In this document: piece after piece, positions 4,851-12,349 of the stretch
How positions within the stretch are numbered: position 1 is the first letter of the stretch
How the letters are laid out: each line of letters begins with the position of its first letter
Assembly (NCBI GenBank): GCA_045591035.1
Contig: JAZNSG010000015.1
Span: forward strand, 1-24,164
Length of the DNA stretch: 24,164 nt
Direction of reading: 5' to 3'
DNA from: SIG440 sp045591035
GTDB taxonomy: Bacteria > Bacillota > Clostridia > Monoglobales > Monoglobaceae
The notes under the pieces: model-generated
The model's database searches: none
Told to the model about the DNA's origin: nothing
Seen by the model: the letters and a program-made list of their open reading frames with translations, nothing else
Translations under genes and position numbers: made by a program

Positions 4851-7130
4851 TTAGGGCATAATCTGTTCCATTACATAAGCTTCGACAATATCGCCCTCTT
4901 TTATGTCATTGAATTTTTCAATGCCTACGCCACATTCATAACCACTGGCAACTTCCTTAACATCGTCCTTGAATCTCTTAAGAGATGCAAGTTCGCCTTC
5001 GTGAATAACAATGCCGTCACGAACAACACGCACAAGGCTGTTTCTGTGAACCTTACCGTCTGTAACATAAGCACCGCCAATTGTTCCAACACCTGAAACC
5101 TTGAAAGTGGTTCTTATTTCAATGTGCCCGGTGACAGATTCCTGGAACTTAGGTGCAAGCATACCCTTCATTGCTGCCTCGATATCTTCGATTGCGTCAT
5201 AGATAACACGATAAAGACGAATATCAACATTAGAGTCAGAAGCAGAAACCGTAGCGCCCGGTGTAGGACGAACATTGAAGCCTACGATAATCGCATTTGA
5301 AGCACTTGCAAGCATAACGTCAGATTCATTCACCGCGCCAACAGCGCCATGAATAACATTAACCTTAACTTCTTCATTTGCAATTCTCTCAAGAGACTGA
5401 CGAACAGCCTCAACAGAACCCTGTACATCGGCTTTGACAATGATATTAAGGTCTTTTGTTTTTCCGGCTTCAATCTGTTCAAACAAGTTATCAAGAGAAA
5501 TTGACTGGCTTGACTTCTGTGCCTCTTGCTTCATCTTAAACTTTCTTGCTTCAACGACTTCACGAGCCTTGCGTTCATCCTCAACAGCATAGAAAACATC
5601 GCCGCCGTCAGGAACTTCTGAAAGACCCAGAATTTCAACAGGAATAGACGGACCTGCTTTTTTAATAGCCTTGCCTTTGTCATCATTCATAGCACGAACT
5701 CTGCCCACAGCAGTACCCGCAACAACAATGTCGCCGGTCTTGAGTGTTCCGTTCTGAACAAGGAGAGTCGCCACAGGACCTCTGCCCTTGTCAAGCTGAG
5801 CCTCAATAACAGTACCCTTTGCCAAACGGTTCGGGTTTGCCTTAAGTTCTTTCATTTCTGCAACAAGAAGCACCATTTCAAGCAAGGAATCAATATTTGT
5901 TTTCTGCTTTGCTGAAACCTCAACACAAATAGTATCGCCGCCCCATTCCTCGGGAACAAGACCGTGTTCGGTCAGCTCCTGACGAACTCTGTCGGGGTTT
6001 GCACCTTCTTTATCTATCTTGTTAATAGCAACAATAATTGCAACCTCAGCAGCTTTTGCGTGATTGATAGCCTCAATAGTCTGGGGCATAATACCGTCAT
6101 CTGCCGCAACAACAAGTATTGCTATATCCGTAACAAGAGCACCTCTGGCACGCATAGCTGTGAATGCTTCGTGTCCCGGAGTATCCAAAAACGTTATCTT
6201 CTTGTCATTTACACGAACGCGATATGCACCAATATGCTGAGTAATTCCACCAAATTCGCCATCGGTAACATGAGCATTTCTTATGGTATCGAGAAGTGAT
6301 GTCTTACCATGGTCAACGTGACCCATAACAACAACAACAGGAGAACGTGGAACAAGTGAATCCTCGCTGTCCTCTATGTCATTAAACAGTTTATCCTCTT
6401 CTGTCAAAATTATTTCATGCTCTACCTTTCCGCCAAAATCTTCAACGATAAGAGCGGCTGTATCAAAATCCAAGGTCTCGTTTACTGACGCCATAATACC
6501 AAGCATCATAAGCTTTTTTATAACCTCAGTGCTGGGTTTTTTCAATCTTTCAGCCAATTCACCAACAGTAATTTCGTCGGGAACAAGCACCTCAAGGACT
6601 TCTTTCTTCTCCTTTTTCACAAGCTTCTCAGGCTCTTTCGGGCCTTGTTTTTCTTTAACAAGCTTACTCTTTTTGTTGCTGTTCTTAATCTTTTGCTTGT
6701 TCGGGCTGCTTGTTTCCTTTATGTTCTCAGGGATAAGTTCCTCAAGCTTTTCATTGTCAAGACGGTCAAGGTCAACTGCATTCACACGGGTGTCAACCAC
6801 TCTTGTCTTTCTTGTGTGAACCATTTCAAGCTCACTATTATCAATTTCAGCAGTCTGGGGTTCTTGCTTCACCTCAGCTTCAGCCCCGCCATCATCCTTC
6901 TTTTCGGGAGCTTTGCTCTCTGCGGGAACTTCAACCTCCGCAAACAACGCAGAAAAATCTTCTACCTGATTTTTTTGAGTATAGTATTCAAATATAACGT
7001 CCAATTCATTTTCGTCTAAGGCACTCATATGGTTCTTTTCCGAAACACCATAATCGTGCAAAACCTTAACAATTTCCTTACTTGGGATACCAAATCCCTT
7101 TGAAAGTTCATAAGCTTTAATTTTTGTCAT
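4851..7130 (-). CDS. infB: Translation initiation factor IF-2
   Basis: IF-2 is a GTPase that brings initiator fMet-tRNA to the 30S subunit and promotes subunit joining. Residues 1-50 form the N-terminal IF2 module (TKIKAYELSKGFGIPSKEIV). A charged, low-complexity Lys/Glu linker runs to about 180. A second IF2-N domain follows (ITVGELAERLKKPSTEVIK), then the G domain with GHVDHGKT at about 270-277, DTPGHEAF, NKID and SAK. C-terminal domains follow. At 759 residues the size is typical. The start is ATG 7130 with GGAAAGGAAAG just upstream; a TTG nine codons earlier lacks a site of its own. It sits 57 bp after ylxQ and before rbfA. Confidence 0.98.
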   Translation of the reverse strand: MTKIKAYELSKGFGIPSKEIVKVLHDYGVSEKNHMSALDENELDVIFEYYTQKNQVEDFSALFAEVEVPAESKAPEKKDDGGAEAEVKQEPQTAEIDNSELEMVHTRKTRVVDTRVNAVDLDRLDNEKLEELIPENIKETSSPNKQKIKNSNKKSKLVKEKQGPKEPEKLVKKEKKEVLEVLVPDEITVGELAERLKKPSTEVIKKLMMLGIMASVNETLDFDTAALIVEDFGGKVEHEIILTEEDKLFNDIEDSEDSLVPRSPVVVVMGHVDHGKTSLLDTIRNAHVTDGEFGGITQHIGAYRVRVNDKKITFLDTPGHEAFTAMRARGALVTDIAILVVAADDGIMPQTIEAINHAKAAEVAIIVAINKIDKEGANPDRVRQELTEHGLVPEEWGGDTICVEVSAKQKTNIDSLLEMVLLVAEMKELKANPNRLAKGTVIEAQLDKGRGPVATLLVQNGTLKTGDIVVAGTAVGRVRAMNDDKGKAIKKAGPSIPVEILGLSEVPDGGDVFYAVEDERKAREVVEARKFKMKQEAQKSSQSISLDNLFEQIEAGKTKDLNIIVKADVQGSVEAVRQSLERIANEEVKVNVIHGAVGAVNESDVMLASASNAIIVGFNVRPTPGATVSASDSNVDIRLYRVIYDAIEDIEAAMKGMLAPKFQESVTGHIEIRTTFKVSGVGTIGGAYVTDGKVHRNSLVRVVRDGIVIHEGELASLKRFKDDVKEVASGYECGVGIEKFNDIKEGDIVEAYVMEQIMP

Positions 7131-7186
7131 AGCACTTTCCTTTCCGACCTGAGCCAATACATCTTTTGCCCAAGTCTTACCAATAT

Positions 7187-7510
7187 TTATTGAGCATCTG
7201 TCTGTGATTCCGAGCTAATTTTCAAAAGTTCCTTCGCAATTCCCTCAACTTTAACGCCGAGCACCACTGCAATTTCTCTGCCCGTGGCTCTGCCCAAAGT
7301 AAATCTGTCCTCTGCCTCCAGATAATCCACATTATAAAAGCTGCAGCTGTTTCGGATTTTCTTTTTTGTGTTGTCGGCTGCGTCCTTTGAAACAACCACA
7401 AGTCCAATGCTGCCATTCCTAATCCCATCACAAACCGCTCCCTCGCCAAAGGCTATACCTCTTGCCCTTGCGGCAAGGCCAAGCATGCTTAAAAATTTCT
7501 TGTTCTGCAT
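7187..7510 (-). CDS. ylxQ: L7Ae-family RNA-binding protein YlxQ
   Basis: YlxQ belongs to the L7Ae/L30e/S12e family that binds kink-turn RNA. The precise role in bacteria is not settled. The 107-residue product shows FLSMLGLAARARGIAFGEGA and LVVVSKDAADNTKKKI, which match the family's first helix and central strand. Its start codon shares one base with the ylxR stop (TAATG), so the two are translationally coupled. The order nusA-ylxR-ylxQ-infB is conserved in Firmicutes and supports the call. Confidence 0.92.
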   Translation of the reverse strand: MQNKKFLSMLGLAARARGIAFGEGAVCDGIRNGSIGLVVVSKDAADNTKKKIRNSCSFYNVDYLEAEDRFTLGRATGREIAVVLGVKVEGIAKELLKISSESQTDAQ

Positions 7511-7755
7511 TATCCAAGCAAAGCCTCCAACTCATCATAGACACTTCCATCAACGTTCACAGAAAAACATCTTTCAAAAGCTTTTCTCCGTCGTGCATTC
7601 TCAACACATTCACGAGTTTTGCACACATAAGCGCCCCGACCCTGAATCCGAAAGTCTGCATCAACCATTATCCCGGTCTTTGTCCTCACAACCCGAAAAA
7701 GCTTTTCTTTTTCATCCTTTTTTCTGCATGTCATACACATACGCTGTGGCTTCAT
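7510..7755 (-). CDS. ylxR: YlxR/RnpM family RNA-binding protein
   Basis: This small DUF448 protein binds RNA. Homologues in Bacillus have been linked to RNase P modulation and to gene regulation. The 81-residue product has the family hallmarks: RMCMTCRKKDEKEKLFRVVR at the start, the GRGAYVCKTRECVENA motif (GRGAYxC) around 39-54, then RRRKAFERCF. Four cysteines are present. ATG start with GGAGAAG four bases upstream. It lies between nusA (30 bp) and ylxQ (1-bp overlap). Confidence 0.94.
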   Translation of the reverse strand: MKPQRMCMTCRKKDEKEKLFRVVRTKTGIMVDADFRIQGRGAYVCKTRECVENARRRKAFERCFSVNVDGSVYDELEALLG

Positions 7756-7785
7756 ATTACTTCTCCTGACCTAAAAAATCTGGAA

Positions 7786-8832
7786 TTATTCTTCGTTTGC
7801 TTCAACAGCATCGTCCGGCTTAAGGTCAATCTTCCATCCTGTGAGTCTTGCTGCAAGACGGGCATTCTGACCTTCTTTGCCGATAGCCAAAGACAGCTGG
7901 TCGCTTGGCACAACTACACTGCACATTTTCTTTTCTTCGTCAACCTTAACCGACAAAACCTTCGCAGGGCTAAGCGCCTGAGTAACGTATTCTGCGGGGT
8001 CCTCACTGTACTTGATTATATCAATCTTTTCACCGCGAAGCTCATCAATAACAGCCTGAACACGCATTCCCTTGGGGCCGATACAAGTGCCCACAGGATC
8101 AACACCCTCAACTGATGAATAAACTGCAAGTTTGCTCCTTGAGCCGGGTTCACGGGTAAGACCTTTAATTTCAATAATACCTTTTTTGATTTCAGGTACT
8201 TCAAGTTCAAAGAGTCTGCGAACAAGTCCCGGATGAGAACGAGAAACAACAAGATGAACACCCTTTACCGAGTTTGCAACCTCAACAACAAAAACCTTAA
8301 ATCTTTCACCAGGTTTGTAATTGTCATTTTTAACCTGCTCGTTGGGCATAAGAACAGACTCGGTATCGCCAACTTCCAGCATAATATTGCGTCTGTCTAT
8401 CTTGCGTACCTGTGCCGTCATGATATCGTTTGCTCTGTCAGAAAATTCATCAAAAGCCTTTTCTCTTTCAGCCTCACGGATTCTCTGAAGCACAACCTGA
8501 CGAGCTGTCTGCGCTGCAATTCTTCCAAATGAAGCGGGAGTAACCTCAGTTTCAAGAACATCCCCTGCCTCATATCTCACATCTACCTTTTTTGCATCCT
8601 CGACAGAAACCTGGCATTCACGGTTTTCAACTTCCTCAACAATGTCCTTACGGGCATAAACCTTTATGTCGCCGGTTTCTTCATCAATAATAACCTTCGC
8701 ATCCTGAACCGCACCATAATTCTTCTTGTAAGCGCTGAGGAGTGCACCACTGAGAGCATCAATAACCACATCACGGCTGATACCCTTTTCTTTTTCTATT
8801 TCCTCCAATAACATAAACAACTGTGAACTCAT
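7786..8832 (-). CDS. nusA: Transcription termination/antitermination factor NusA
   Basis: NusA binds RNA polymerase and nascent RNA and modulates pausing, hairpin termination and antitermination. The product, 348 residues, has the short Firmicutes form. An N-terminal polymerase-binding domain (about 1-125, EEIEKEKGISRDVVIDALSG) is followed by an S1 domain (about 130-200) and two KH domains, with DPVGTCIGPKGMRVQAV and LAIGKEGQNARLAARLTGW as GxxG signatures. It lacks the C-terminal acidic repeats of proteobacterial NusA. The only in-frame start is ATG 8832, with AGGAG 13 bases upstream, rather far. It is the second gene of the operon after rimP. Confidence 0.97.
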   Translation of the reverse strand: MSSQLFMLLEEIEKEKGISRDVVIDALSGALLSAYKKNYGAVQDAKVIIDEETGDIKVYARKDIVEEVENRECQVSVEDAKKVDVRYEAGDVLETEVTPASFGRIAAQTARQVVLQRIREAEREKAFDEFSDRANDIMTAQVRKIDRRNIMLEVGDTESVLMPNEQVKNDNYKPGERFKVFVVEVANSVKGVHLVVSRSHPGLVRRLFELEVPEIKKGIIEIKGLTREPGSRSKLAVYSSVEGVDPVGTCIGPKGMRVQAVIDELRGEKIDIIKYSEDPAEYVTQALSPAKVLSVKVDEEKKMCSVVVPSDQLSLAIGKEGQNARLAARLTGWKIDLKPDDAVEANEE

Positions 8833-8864
8833 TTTTTATCATCAACTCCTAAAAATATTTTTTA

Positions 8865-9329
8865 TTAAAAATCAAAGTGAAGCTTAACAAATGTAGTTTC
8901 ACTCTGCATAATTGACACATCCTCGCCCTGAAGCTCAATGGTGATGCAACCATCCAAAAAGCTTTTAAGCAAACCGGTAACGGACTTTTCTCCGTTTATA
9001 CTCTTGAAAAGACCAATATCCACAGTTTCTCCAAGATACATTTCAAAATGCTCCGGATTTCTGAGCTTTCTCTCTATCCCCGGCGACGAAACCTCAAGCA
9101 AATAGTTTTCTTTTATCGGGTCAGCCTCGTCCAAGGCGGTACTGAGCGCACGGCTTATGATTTCACATTCATCAATTGAAATCCTGTCGTCCTTTTTATC
9201 AACATACACCCTGAGAAAGAAGCTTTTGCCTTCTTTTACATACTCTATGTCATAAACATAGCAACCATTTTCTTGGGCAATCGGCCTTGCCAACGCAAGA
9301 ACCTTTTCCTCTGTTTTTGAATAAGCCAA
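8865..9329 (-). CDS. rimP: Ribosome maturation factor RimP
   Basis: RimP is needed for maturation of the 30S subunit. The N-terminal KH-like domain begins AYSKTEEKVLALARPIAQENG and contains the conserved YDIEYVKEGKSFFLRVYVDK. The SPGIERKLRNPEHF motif is the clearest signature. The start is inferred as TTG 9329: AGGAGG (about 9339-9344) abuts an upstream ATG (9338) too closely for use, but is nine bases from the TTG, and the resulting 154-residue protein begins as family members do. It is the first gene of the operon, after the promoter at 9407-9435 and a leader hairpin. Confidence 0.92.
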   Translation of the reverse strand: MAYSKTEEKVLALARPIAQENGCYVYDIEYVKEGKSFFLRVYVDKKDDRISIDECEIISRALSTALDEADPIKENYLLEVSSPGIERKLRNPEHFEMYLGETVDIGLFKSINGEKSVTGLLKSFLDGCITIELQGEDVSIMQSETTFVKLHFDF

Positions 9330-9349
9330 AAAAATCATCCTCCTAATGT

Positions 9350-9380
9350 AAACAAAAGAGTGAGGCAAACCTCACTCTTT
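9350..9380 (-). terminator. Leader hairpin with T-run ahead of rimP
   Basis: On the minus strand AAAGAGTGAGG, loop TTTG, and CCTCACTCTTT (11-bp perfect stem, 9355-9380) run into TTTTGTTT. It lies between the operon promoter and rimP, so it is inside the 5' leader. It may act as an attenuator for the whole operon, or terminate nrdR readthrough, or both. Confidence 0.7.
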
Positions 9381-9406
9381 CAAGTCCATTATTCATTTGC
9401 ATAGTC

Positions 9407-9435
9407 AGTATATCACGAAAAGCCCTTATTGTCAA
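9407..9435 (-). promoter_or_regulatory. Promoter of the rimP-ribF operon
   Basis: -35 TTGACA (9435-9430), 17-bp spacer, -10 TATACT (9412-9407) on the minus strand. The -35 overlaps the last codons of nrdR. The leader to the rimP start is about 70 nt. Confidence 0.88.
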
Positions 9436-9887
9436 GACTTTTTTATAATTTTTGCCAATTCATCCATAAAAGAATTTATGTCTTTGAACTGTCTGTAAAC
9501 CGAAGCAAAGCGAACATATGCAATATCGTCCAAATCCTTAAGTCTTTCCATAACCATTTCGCCAATCCGTTCAGAGGTAACCTCTCTCTCAAGCATATTG
9601 TATAGCTTTGACTCAATATCGTCAATCAGTTTTTCTATGTCACTGAGAGTAACGGGACGTTTTTCACAAGCACGCAGGATACCATTGAGCACCTTGTCTC
9701 GGTCAAAAGCCTGACGAAGCCCGTCCTTTTTGACTACAATAATCGGGATTGTCTCAATCTTTTCATACGTAGTAAACCTTTTTCCGCACTCAAGGCACTC
9801 ACGACGACGACGGATTGTAGTTCCCTCTTCCGTTGACCTTGAATCTATAACTTTACTTTCCAGATGTCCGCAAAATAAACAACGCAT
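9432..9887 (-). CDS. nrdR: Transcriptional repressor NrdR
   Basis: NrdR senses ATP/dATP and represses ribonucleotide reductase genes. The 151-residue product has a zinc ribbon at the N-terminus (MRCLFCG with C3 and C6, then RRECLECGKRFTTYE) and an ATP-cone starting VVKKDGLRQAFDRDKV. The start at ATG 9887 is chosen because GGAG lies nine bases upstream and the family begins M-R/K-C-P/L. No reductase gene is in the window, so its targets are elsewhere. A strong promoter lies just upstream. Confidence 0.97.
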   Translation of the reverse strand: MRCLFCGHLESKVIDSRSTEEGTTIRRRRECLECGKRFTTYEKIETIPIIVVKKDGLRQAFDRDKVLNGILRACEKRPVTLSDIEKLIDDIESKLYNMLEREVTSERIGEMVMERLKDLDDIAYVRFASVYRQFKDINSFMDELAKIIKKS

Positions 9888-9920
9888 TTTCTTCAGCTCC
9901 AATTATCTTTAATACAAATT

Positions 9921-9949
9921 ATTTTAACACAAAAAAATTTTTTTGTCAA
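9921..9949 (-). promoter_or_regulatory. Promoter of nrdR
   Basis: TTGACA (9949-9944), 17-bp A/T spacer, TAAAAT (9926-9921) on the minus strand, about 35 nt ahead of the start codon. Confidence 0.75.
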
Positions 9950-10009
9950 ATATTTCAAACACCGTATTAACTAAAATTCTATTGTTTATTTCACTTTAAA
10001 CTATGAATA

Positions 10010-10038
10010 TTTTCTTAGCCTTTGAGACAAAATATAAT
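10010..10038 (+). promoter_or_regulatory. Possible promoter of the DUF378 gene
   Basis: A perfect TATAAT (10033-10038) has only a weak -35 (TTTTCT) at 17 bp. It lies about 37 nt ahead of the gene. It may need an activator or another sigma factor. Confidence 0.35.
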
Positions 10039-10074
10039 CGAACACTAAACAATATTTTTTAAGGAGTCTTCAAA

Positions 10075-10281
10075 ATGAATGTAATAGCATTGATTTTGGT
10101 AATAATCGGAGCCATTAACTGGGGCAGCATCGGTATCTTCGGCTTAGACCTTGTGGGCAGTCTTTTTGGCGGTCAGCTTTCGGTAATCAGCCGCATTATT
10201 TTTACCGTTGTTGGTCTTGCAGGGCTTTGGGCTATTACCTTTTTCTTCAAGGACACTCCTATTGTCGGCGACGATAAATAG
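10075..10281 (+). CDS. DUF378 (YuzA-like) small membrane protein
   Basis: A 68-residue protein with two membrane segments: about 3-22, containing the INWGSIGIFG motif typical of DUF378, and about 38-57. A short polar tail (KDTPIVGDDK) ends it. The function of the family is unknown. ATG start with AAGGAG about nine bases upstream. It is transcribed alone, convergent with the next gene, and both use the terminator at 10301-10340. Confidence 0.88.
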   Translation: MNVIALILVIIGAINWGSIGIFGLDLVGSLFGGQLSVISRIIFTVVGLAGLWAITFFFKDTPIVGDDK

Positions 10282-10300
10282 AGATTGCCCTTTCAATCGA

Positions 10301-10340
10301 AAAAAGAAGCTGTCCCGAAATTATCGGGCAGCTTCTTTTT
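10301..10340. terminator. Bidirectional intrinsic terminator
   Basis: AGAAGCTG/CAGCTTCT with an inner CCCGA/TCGGG forms a long stem flanked by A5 on the left and T5 on the right, so it can stop transcription both ways. It serves the DUF378 gene and the convergent gene, whose stop codon lies within it at 10339. Confidence 0.92.
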
Positions 10341-10962
10341 AATCATTTTTTAAATTCTCAGTAATTTCCAAAGTATTCTTGTATGCAACGGTCAGTTCTT
10401 CATTTTGAAGAAATTCACCATATTCCAAAAGGCTTACCCAGTAAAGTGGCTCATCTTCTGTAATTTGCAAAAGCTCCTTTGCCTTTGAGCACTCTCTAAG
10501 GTCAACGACTTCTTTAACCACGTCCTTATAGCTCATACAAAAGACATTCTTGAAATCTTCGTCAAGAATAAATGCTGTGCACCCGTTTGTCGAAACTTCA
10601 ATATCCAGCTTTTGCAAAGCACCCTGTCCGTCCTGGTCAATGTACTGGGTGGTTATATTCCCCATTATCTGATGAATGCCAACATCTACCTTGCCATTTT
10701 GGTTTACGTCCTGAGCATATCCGCTTATGTATTCGGTAAAACGCTCTACTCTCTCCTGTCCTAATCCATATACGCCAAAATAGCCGATTTCTATGTCGTA
10801 ATCAACAATTCTTGAACACTGTACAGCAGACCATGAAATCAATGCCAAAACCAAAACAGCAACTATAGTGTGAATCTTATAATAAAACCAAAAATTTGCG
10901 ATTTTATCCTTAAAAGGCAATTTTTTCATAGCCTCTCTGGCACGTTTAGCCTCCAAATCCAT
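10339..10962 (-). CDS. Single-pass membrane protein of unknown function
   Basis: Family not recognised. The 207-residue protein has a basic cytoplasmic N-terminus (residues 1-33, LEAKRAREAMKKLPFKDKIANF), one membrane segment (about 34-55) and a mostly acidic domain of about 150 residues that would lie outside. That domain contains YAQDVNQNGKVDVG, which resembles a calcium-binding dockerin/EF loop (DxNxNGxxD), though it occurs only once. The start is ATG 10962, with GAGGTG six bases upstream; the in-frame GTG three codons earlier overlaps that site. It is probably a monocistronic gene. Proteins of this shape are frequent in Clostridia, but no role can be stated. Confidence 0.8.
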   Translation of the reverse strand: MDLEAKRAREAMKKLPFKDKIANFWFYYKIHTIVAVLVLALISWSAVQCSRIVDYDIEIGYFGVYGLGQERVERFTEYISGYAQDVNQNGKVDVGIHQIMGNITTQYIDQDGQGALQKLDIEVSTNGCTAFILDEDFKNVFCMSYKDVVKEVVDLRECSKAKELLQITEDEPLYWVSLLEYGEFLQNEELTVAYKNTLEITENLKND

Positions 10963-10980
10963 ACATCTCACCTCGTTTAC

Positions 10981-11009
10981 ACTCTATCATATCAGCCTTT
11001 ATTTTTCAA
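10981..11009 (-). promoter_or_regulatory. Probable promoter of the membrane protein gene
   Basis: TTGAAA (11009-11004), 17-bp spacer, TAGAGT (10986-10981). The -35 is good (5/6) and the -10 moderate (4/6). Confidence 0.45.
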
Positions 11010-11034
11010 GTTATTTAACACAAATTTTACATTT

Positions 11035-11074
11035 AGAAGCGATACGGTTTTCTTCCAAAACCCGTATCGCTTCT
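11035..11074 (-). terminator. Strong hairpin downstream of rubredoxin
   Basis: AGAAGCGATACG and its complement CGTATCGCTTCT, extended by GTTTT/AAAAC with one bulged G and loop GGAAG. The stem is about 17 bp. The tract after it on the minus strand (AAATGTAAAATTT) is only moderately T-rich, so termination is likely but not certain. Confidence 0.55.
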
Positions 11075-11105
11075 AATAAACTATAATTTCATCTAAGTCT
11101 GGCAC

Positions 11106-11267
11106 CTATTCAGCTTCGCTGAAATCATCCTTGCCTACGCCACACAAAGGGCAGGTAAAGTCCTCAGGTAAATCTTCAAACTTTGTGCCGGGTGCAATTC
11201 CCAAATCAGCATCACCAACAGCCTCATCATAAATCCAACCGCATACATCACATACATACTTCATCAT
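11106..11267 (-). CDS. Rubredoxin
   Basis: A small one-electron carrier with a single iron held by four cysteines, usual in anaerobes for oxidative stress defence and electron transfer. The 53-residue product has CDVCGWIYDEAVGD near the N-terminus and CPLCGVGKDDF near the C-terminus, the two CxxCG knuckles, with the usual PGTKFEDLPEDF between. AGGAGG lies five bases before ATG 11267; the next codon is also ATG (11264, eight bases), so the start could be one residue later. The transcript starts from a full-consensus promoter. Confidence 0.97.
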   Translation of the reverse strand: MMKYVCDVCGWIYDEAVGDADLGIAPGTKFEDLPEDFTCPLCGVGKDDFSEAE

Positions 11268-11301
11268 ATGCACCTCCTTCCTTAGCTTTTCTTTAATCGG
11301 T

Positions 11302-11330
11302 ATTATAGACGGTTTTATCAGCTTTGTCAA
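11302..11330 (-). promoter_or_regulatory. Consensus promoter of rubredoxin
   Basis: TTGACA (11330-11325), 17-bp spacer, TATAAT (11307-11302) on the minus strand: a perfect match at both hexamers. High constitutive expression is expected. Confidence 0.92.
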
Positions 11331-11345
11331 TATCGTTAATATTCT

Positions 11346-11822
11346 CTATTTAACAGTATATCCGCCTTTTATCATAAGAATGATATCTGTATCCGCTTTT
11401 ACACCTCTTCCGTCACTTAAGGGAACAATAAGAAGATGATTCGAAGGCATCTTGGTGCCGTTGCTTAAGTCAAATCCGGCTGTAGTGTCCGCAAGTCCGC
11501 CTTTTTCTGTAGCAATAATCGTGGCTGAGCCCATTCTCAAGATAACCTCACATCCTGCTGAACAGATAACCTTCTGCCCTGCCTTAACATCCACTACCTT
11601 AAATGTCGGACCGTCTGATGAGTTGTTCTTGGAATCAGCAACTCTCGAATCTACATAGTCTTCAAGTTGCGGGATAAGTATCTCTTCAATATACGCCTTT
11701 GACACAAGCGGGTCACTTTGACTGCCCGGCTCCGCCACAGCAACATTAATAAGAATCGCCAGGCAAATAACCGCCACAGCAAGTCCATAAATTTTTAATT
11801 TCCCTTTCATTTCAAGTTCCAT
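11346..11822 (-). CDS. Exported or membrane-anchored protein of unknown function
   Basis: Family not recognised. The product (158 residues from ATG 11822) has a signal or anchor sequence at about residues 9-31 (IYGLAVAVICLAILINVAVA) with an AVA-E site that could be cleaved. A short helical stretch follows (KAYIEEILIPQLEDYV). The C-terminal domain of about 90 residues is glycine-rich and beta-like (GQKVICSAGCEVILRMGSAT, then GGLADTTAGFDL, then IMLIKGGYTV-like end). The start is uncertain: ATG 11822 has AGAAAGG very close, and ATG 11810 is an alternative. It lies between mazF and rubredoxin with no clear promoter. Confidence 0.75.
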   Translation of the reverse strand: MELEMKGKLKIYGLAVAVICLAILINVAVAEPGSQSDPLVSKAYIEEILIPQLEDYVDSRVADSKNNSSDGPTFKVVDVKAGQKVICSAGCEVILRMGSATIIATEKGGLADTTAGFDLSNGTKMPSNHLLIVPLSDGRGVKADTDIILMIKGGYTVK

Positions 11823-11828
11823 AACCTT

Positions 11829-11937
11829 TCTGCCCACAAAATATTATTTAAAAATTCCGTACACTTTTATCGTGGGCAGATAAGTTGTGTAATTCATATA
11901 TCATCGGCTTTTCGTGGGTACTATACGAAAATTCCGA
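11829..11937. other. Two inverted repeats upstream of the exported protein
   Basis: TCTGCCCAC (11829-11837) and GTGGGCAGA (11872-11880) form a 9-bp perfect inverted repeat around a 34-bp AT-rich centre. Next to it, TCGG-TTTTCGT (11904-11915) pairs with ACGAAAA-CCGA (11925-11937). The first arm touches the proposed start codon region. They could be an operator or RNA hairpins; neither has a clean T-run. Confidence 0.4.
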
Positions 11938-11998
11938 CGACAAAATTTTTCTGTCTGAGGCTATTGCCTTAAAATCTATTCAAACTAATTCCCTCGTT

Positions 11999-12349
11999 TC
12001 AAATCAATCCAAAGCTTATTTCAAGTGCCTCGTTAACACGTGTCATAAGATTTTCATCCAGATGTCCTATTTTCTCTTTTAATCTTTTTTTATCAATGGT
12101 CCGTATCTGTTCCGCAAGAACCACCGAATCCTTTGACAGTCCAAACTCGTTTGCCTCAAGCTCAATATGCGTGGGCATTTTGGCTTTGTTTATCTGTGAA
12201 GTAATCGCCGTAGCAATCACCGTGGGGCTGTATTTATTCCCTATATCATTCTGGATAATAAGAACAGGTCTGACTCCACCTTGCTCAGAACCCACAACTG
12301 GGCTTAAATCAGCATAATAAATATCTCCTCTTTTAACAATCACATTCAC
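11999..12349 (-). CDS. mazF: MazF/PemK-type endoribonuclease toxin
   Basis: MazF-type toxins cleave single-stranded RNA at short sequence motifs; the Bacillus homologue is NdoA/EndoA. The 116-residue product shows VKRGDIYYADLSPVVGSEQG at the start, RPVLIIQND, and ATAITSQ with the conserved threonine/serine region, then LAEQIRTIDKKRL near 80-92. All catalytic-region landmarks are present, so it should be active. The start is GTG 12349, with a GGAG five bases upstream. It overlaps the antitoxin gene by 17 bp. The order alr-antitoxin-mazF matches Bacillus and many Clostridia. Confidence 0.94.
   Translation of the reverse strand: MNVIVKRGDIYYADLSPVVGSEQGGVRPVLIIQNDIGNKYSPTVIATAITSQINKAKMPTHIELEANEFGLSKDSVVLAEQIRTIDKKRLKEKIGHLDENLMTRVNEALEISFGLI

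Noticed and set aside
9338..9368. Upstream starts of rimP (at 9368 or ATG 9338)
   Set aside because: The first lies within the leader hairpin, and the ATG directly abuts AGGAGG. The TTG at 9329 has proper spacing and gives the usual N-terminus.
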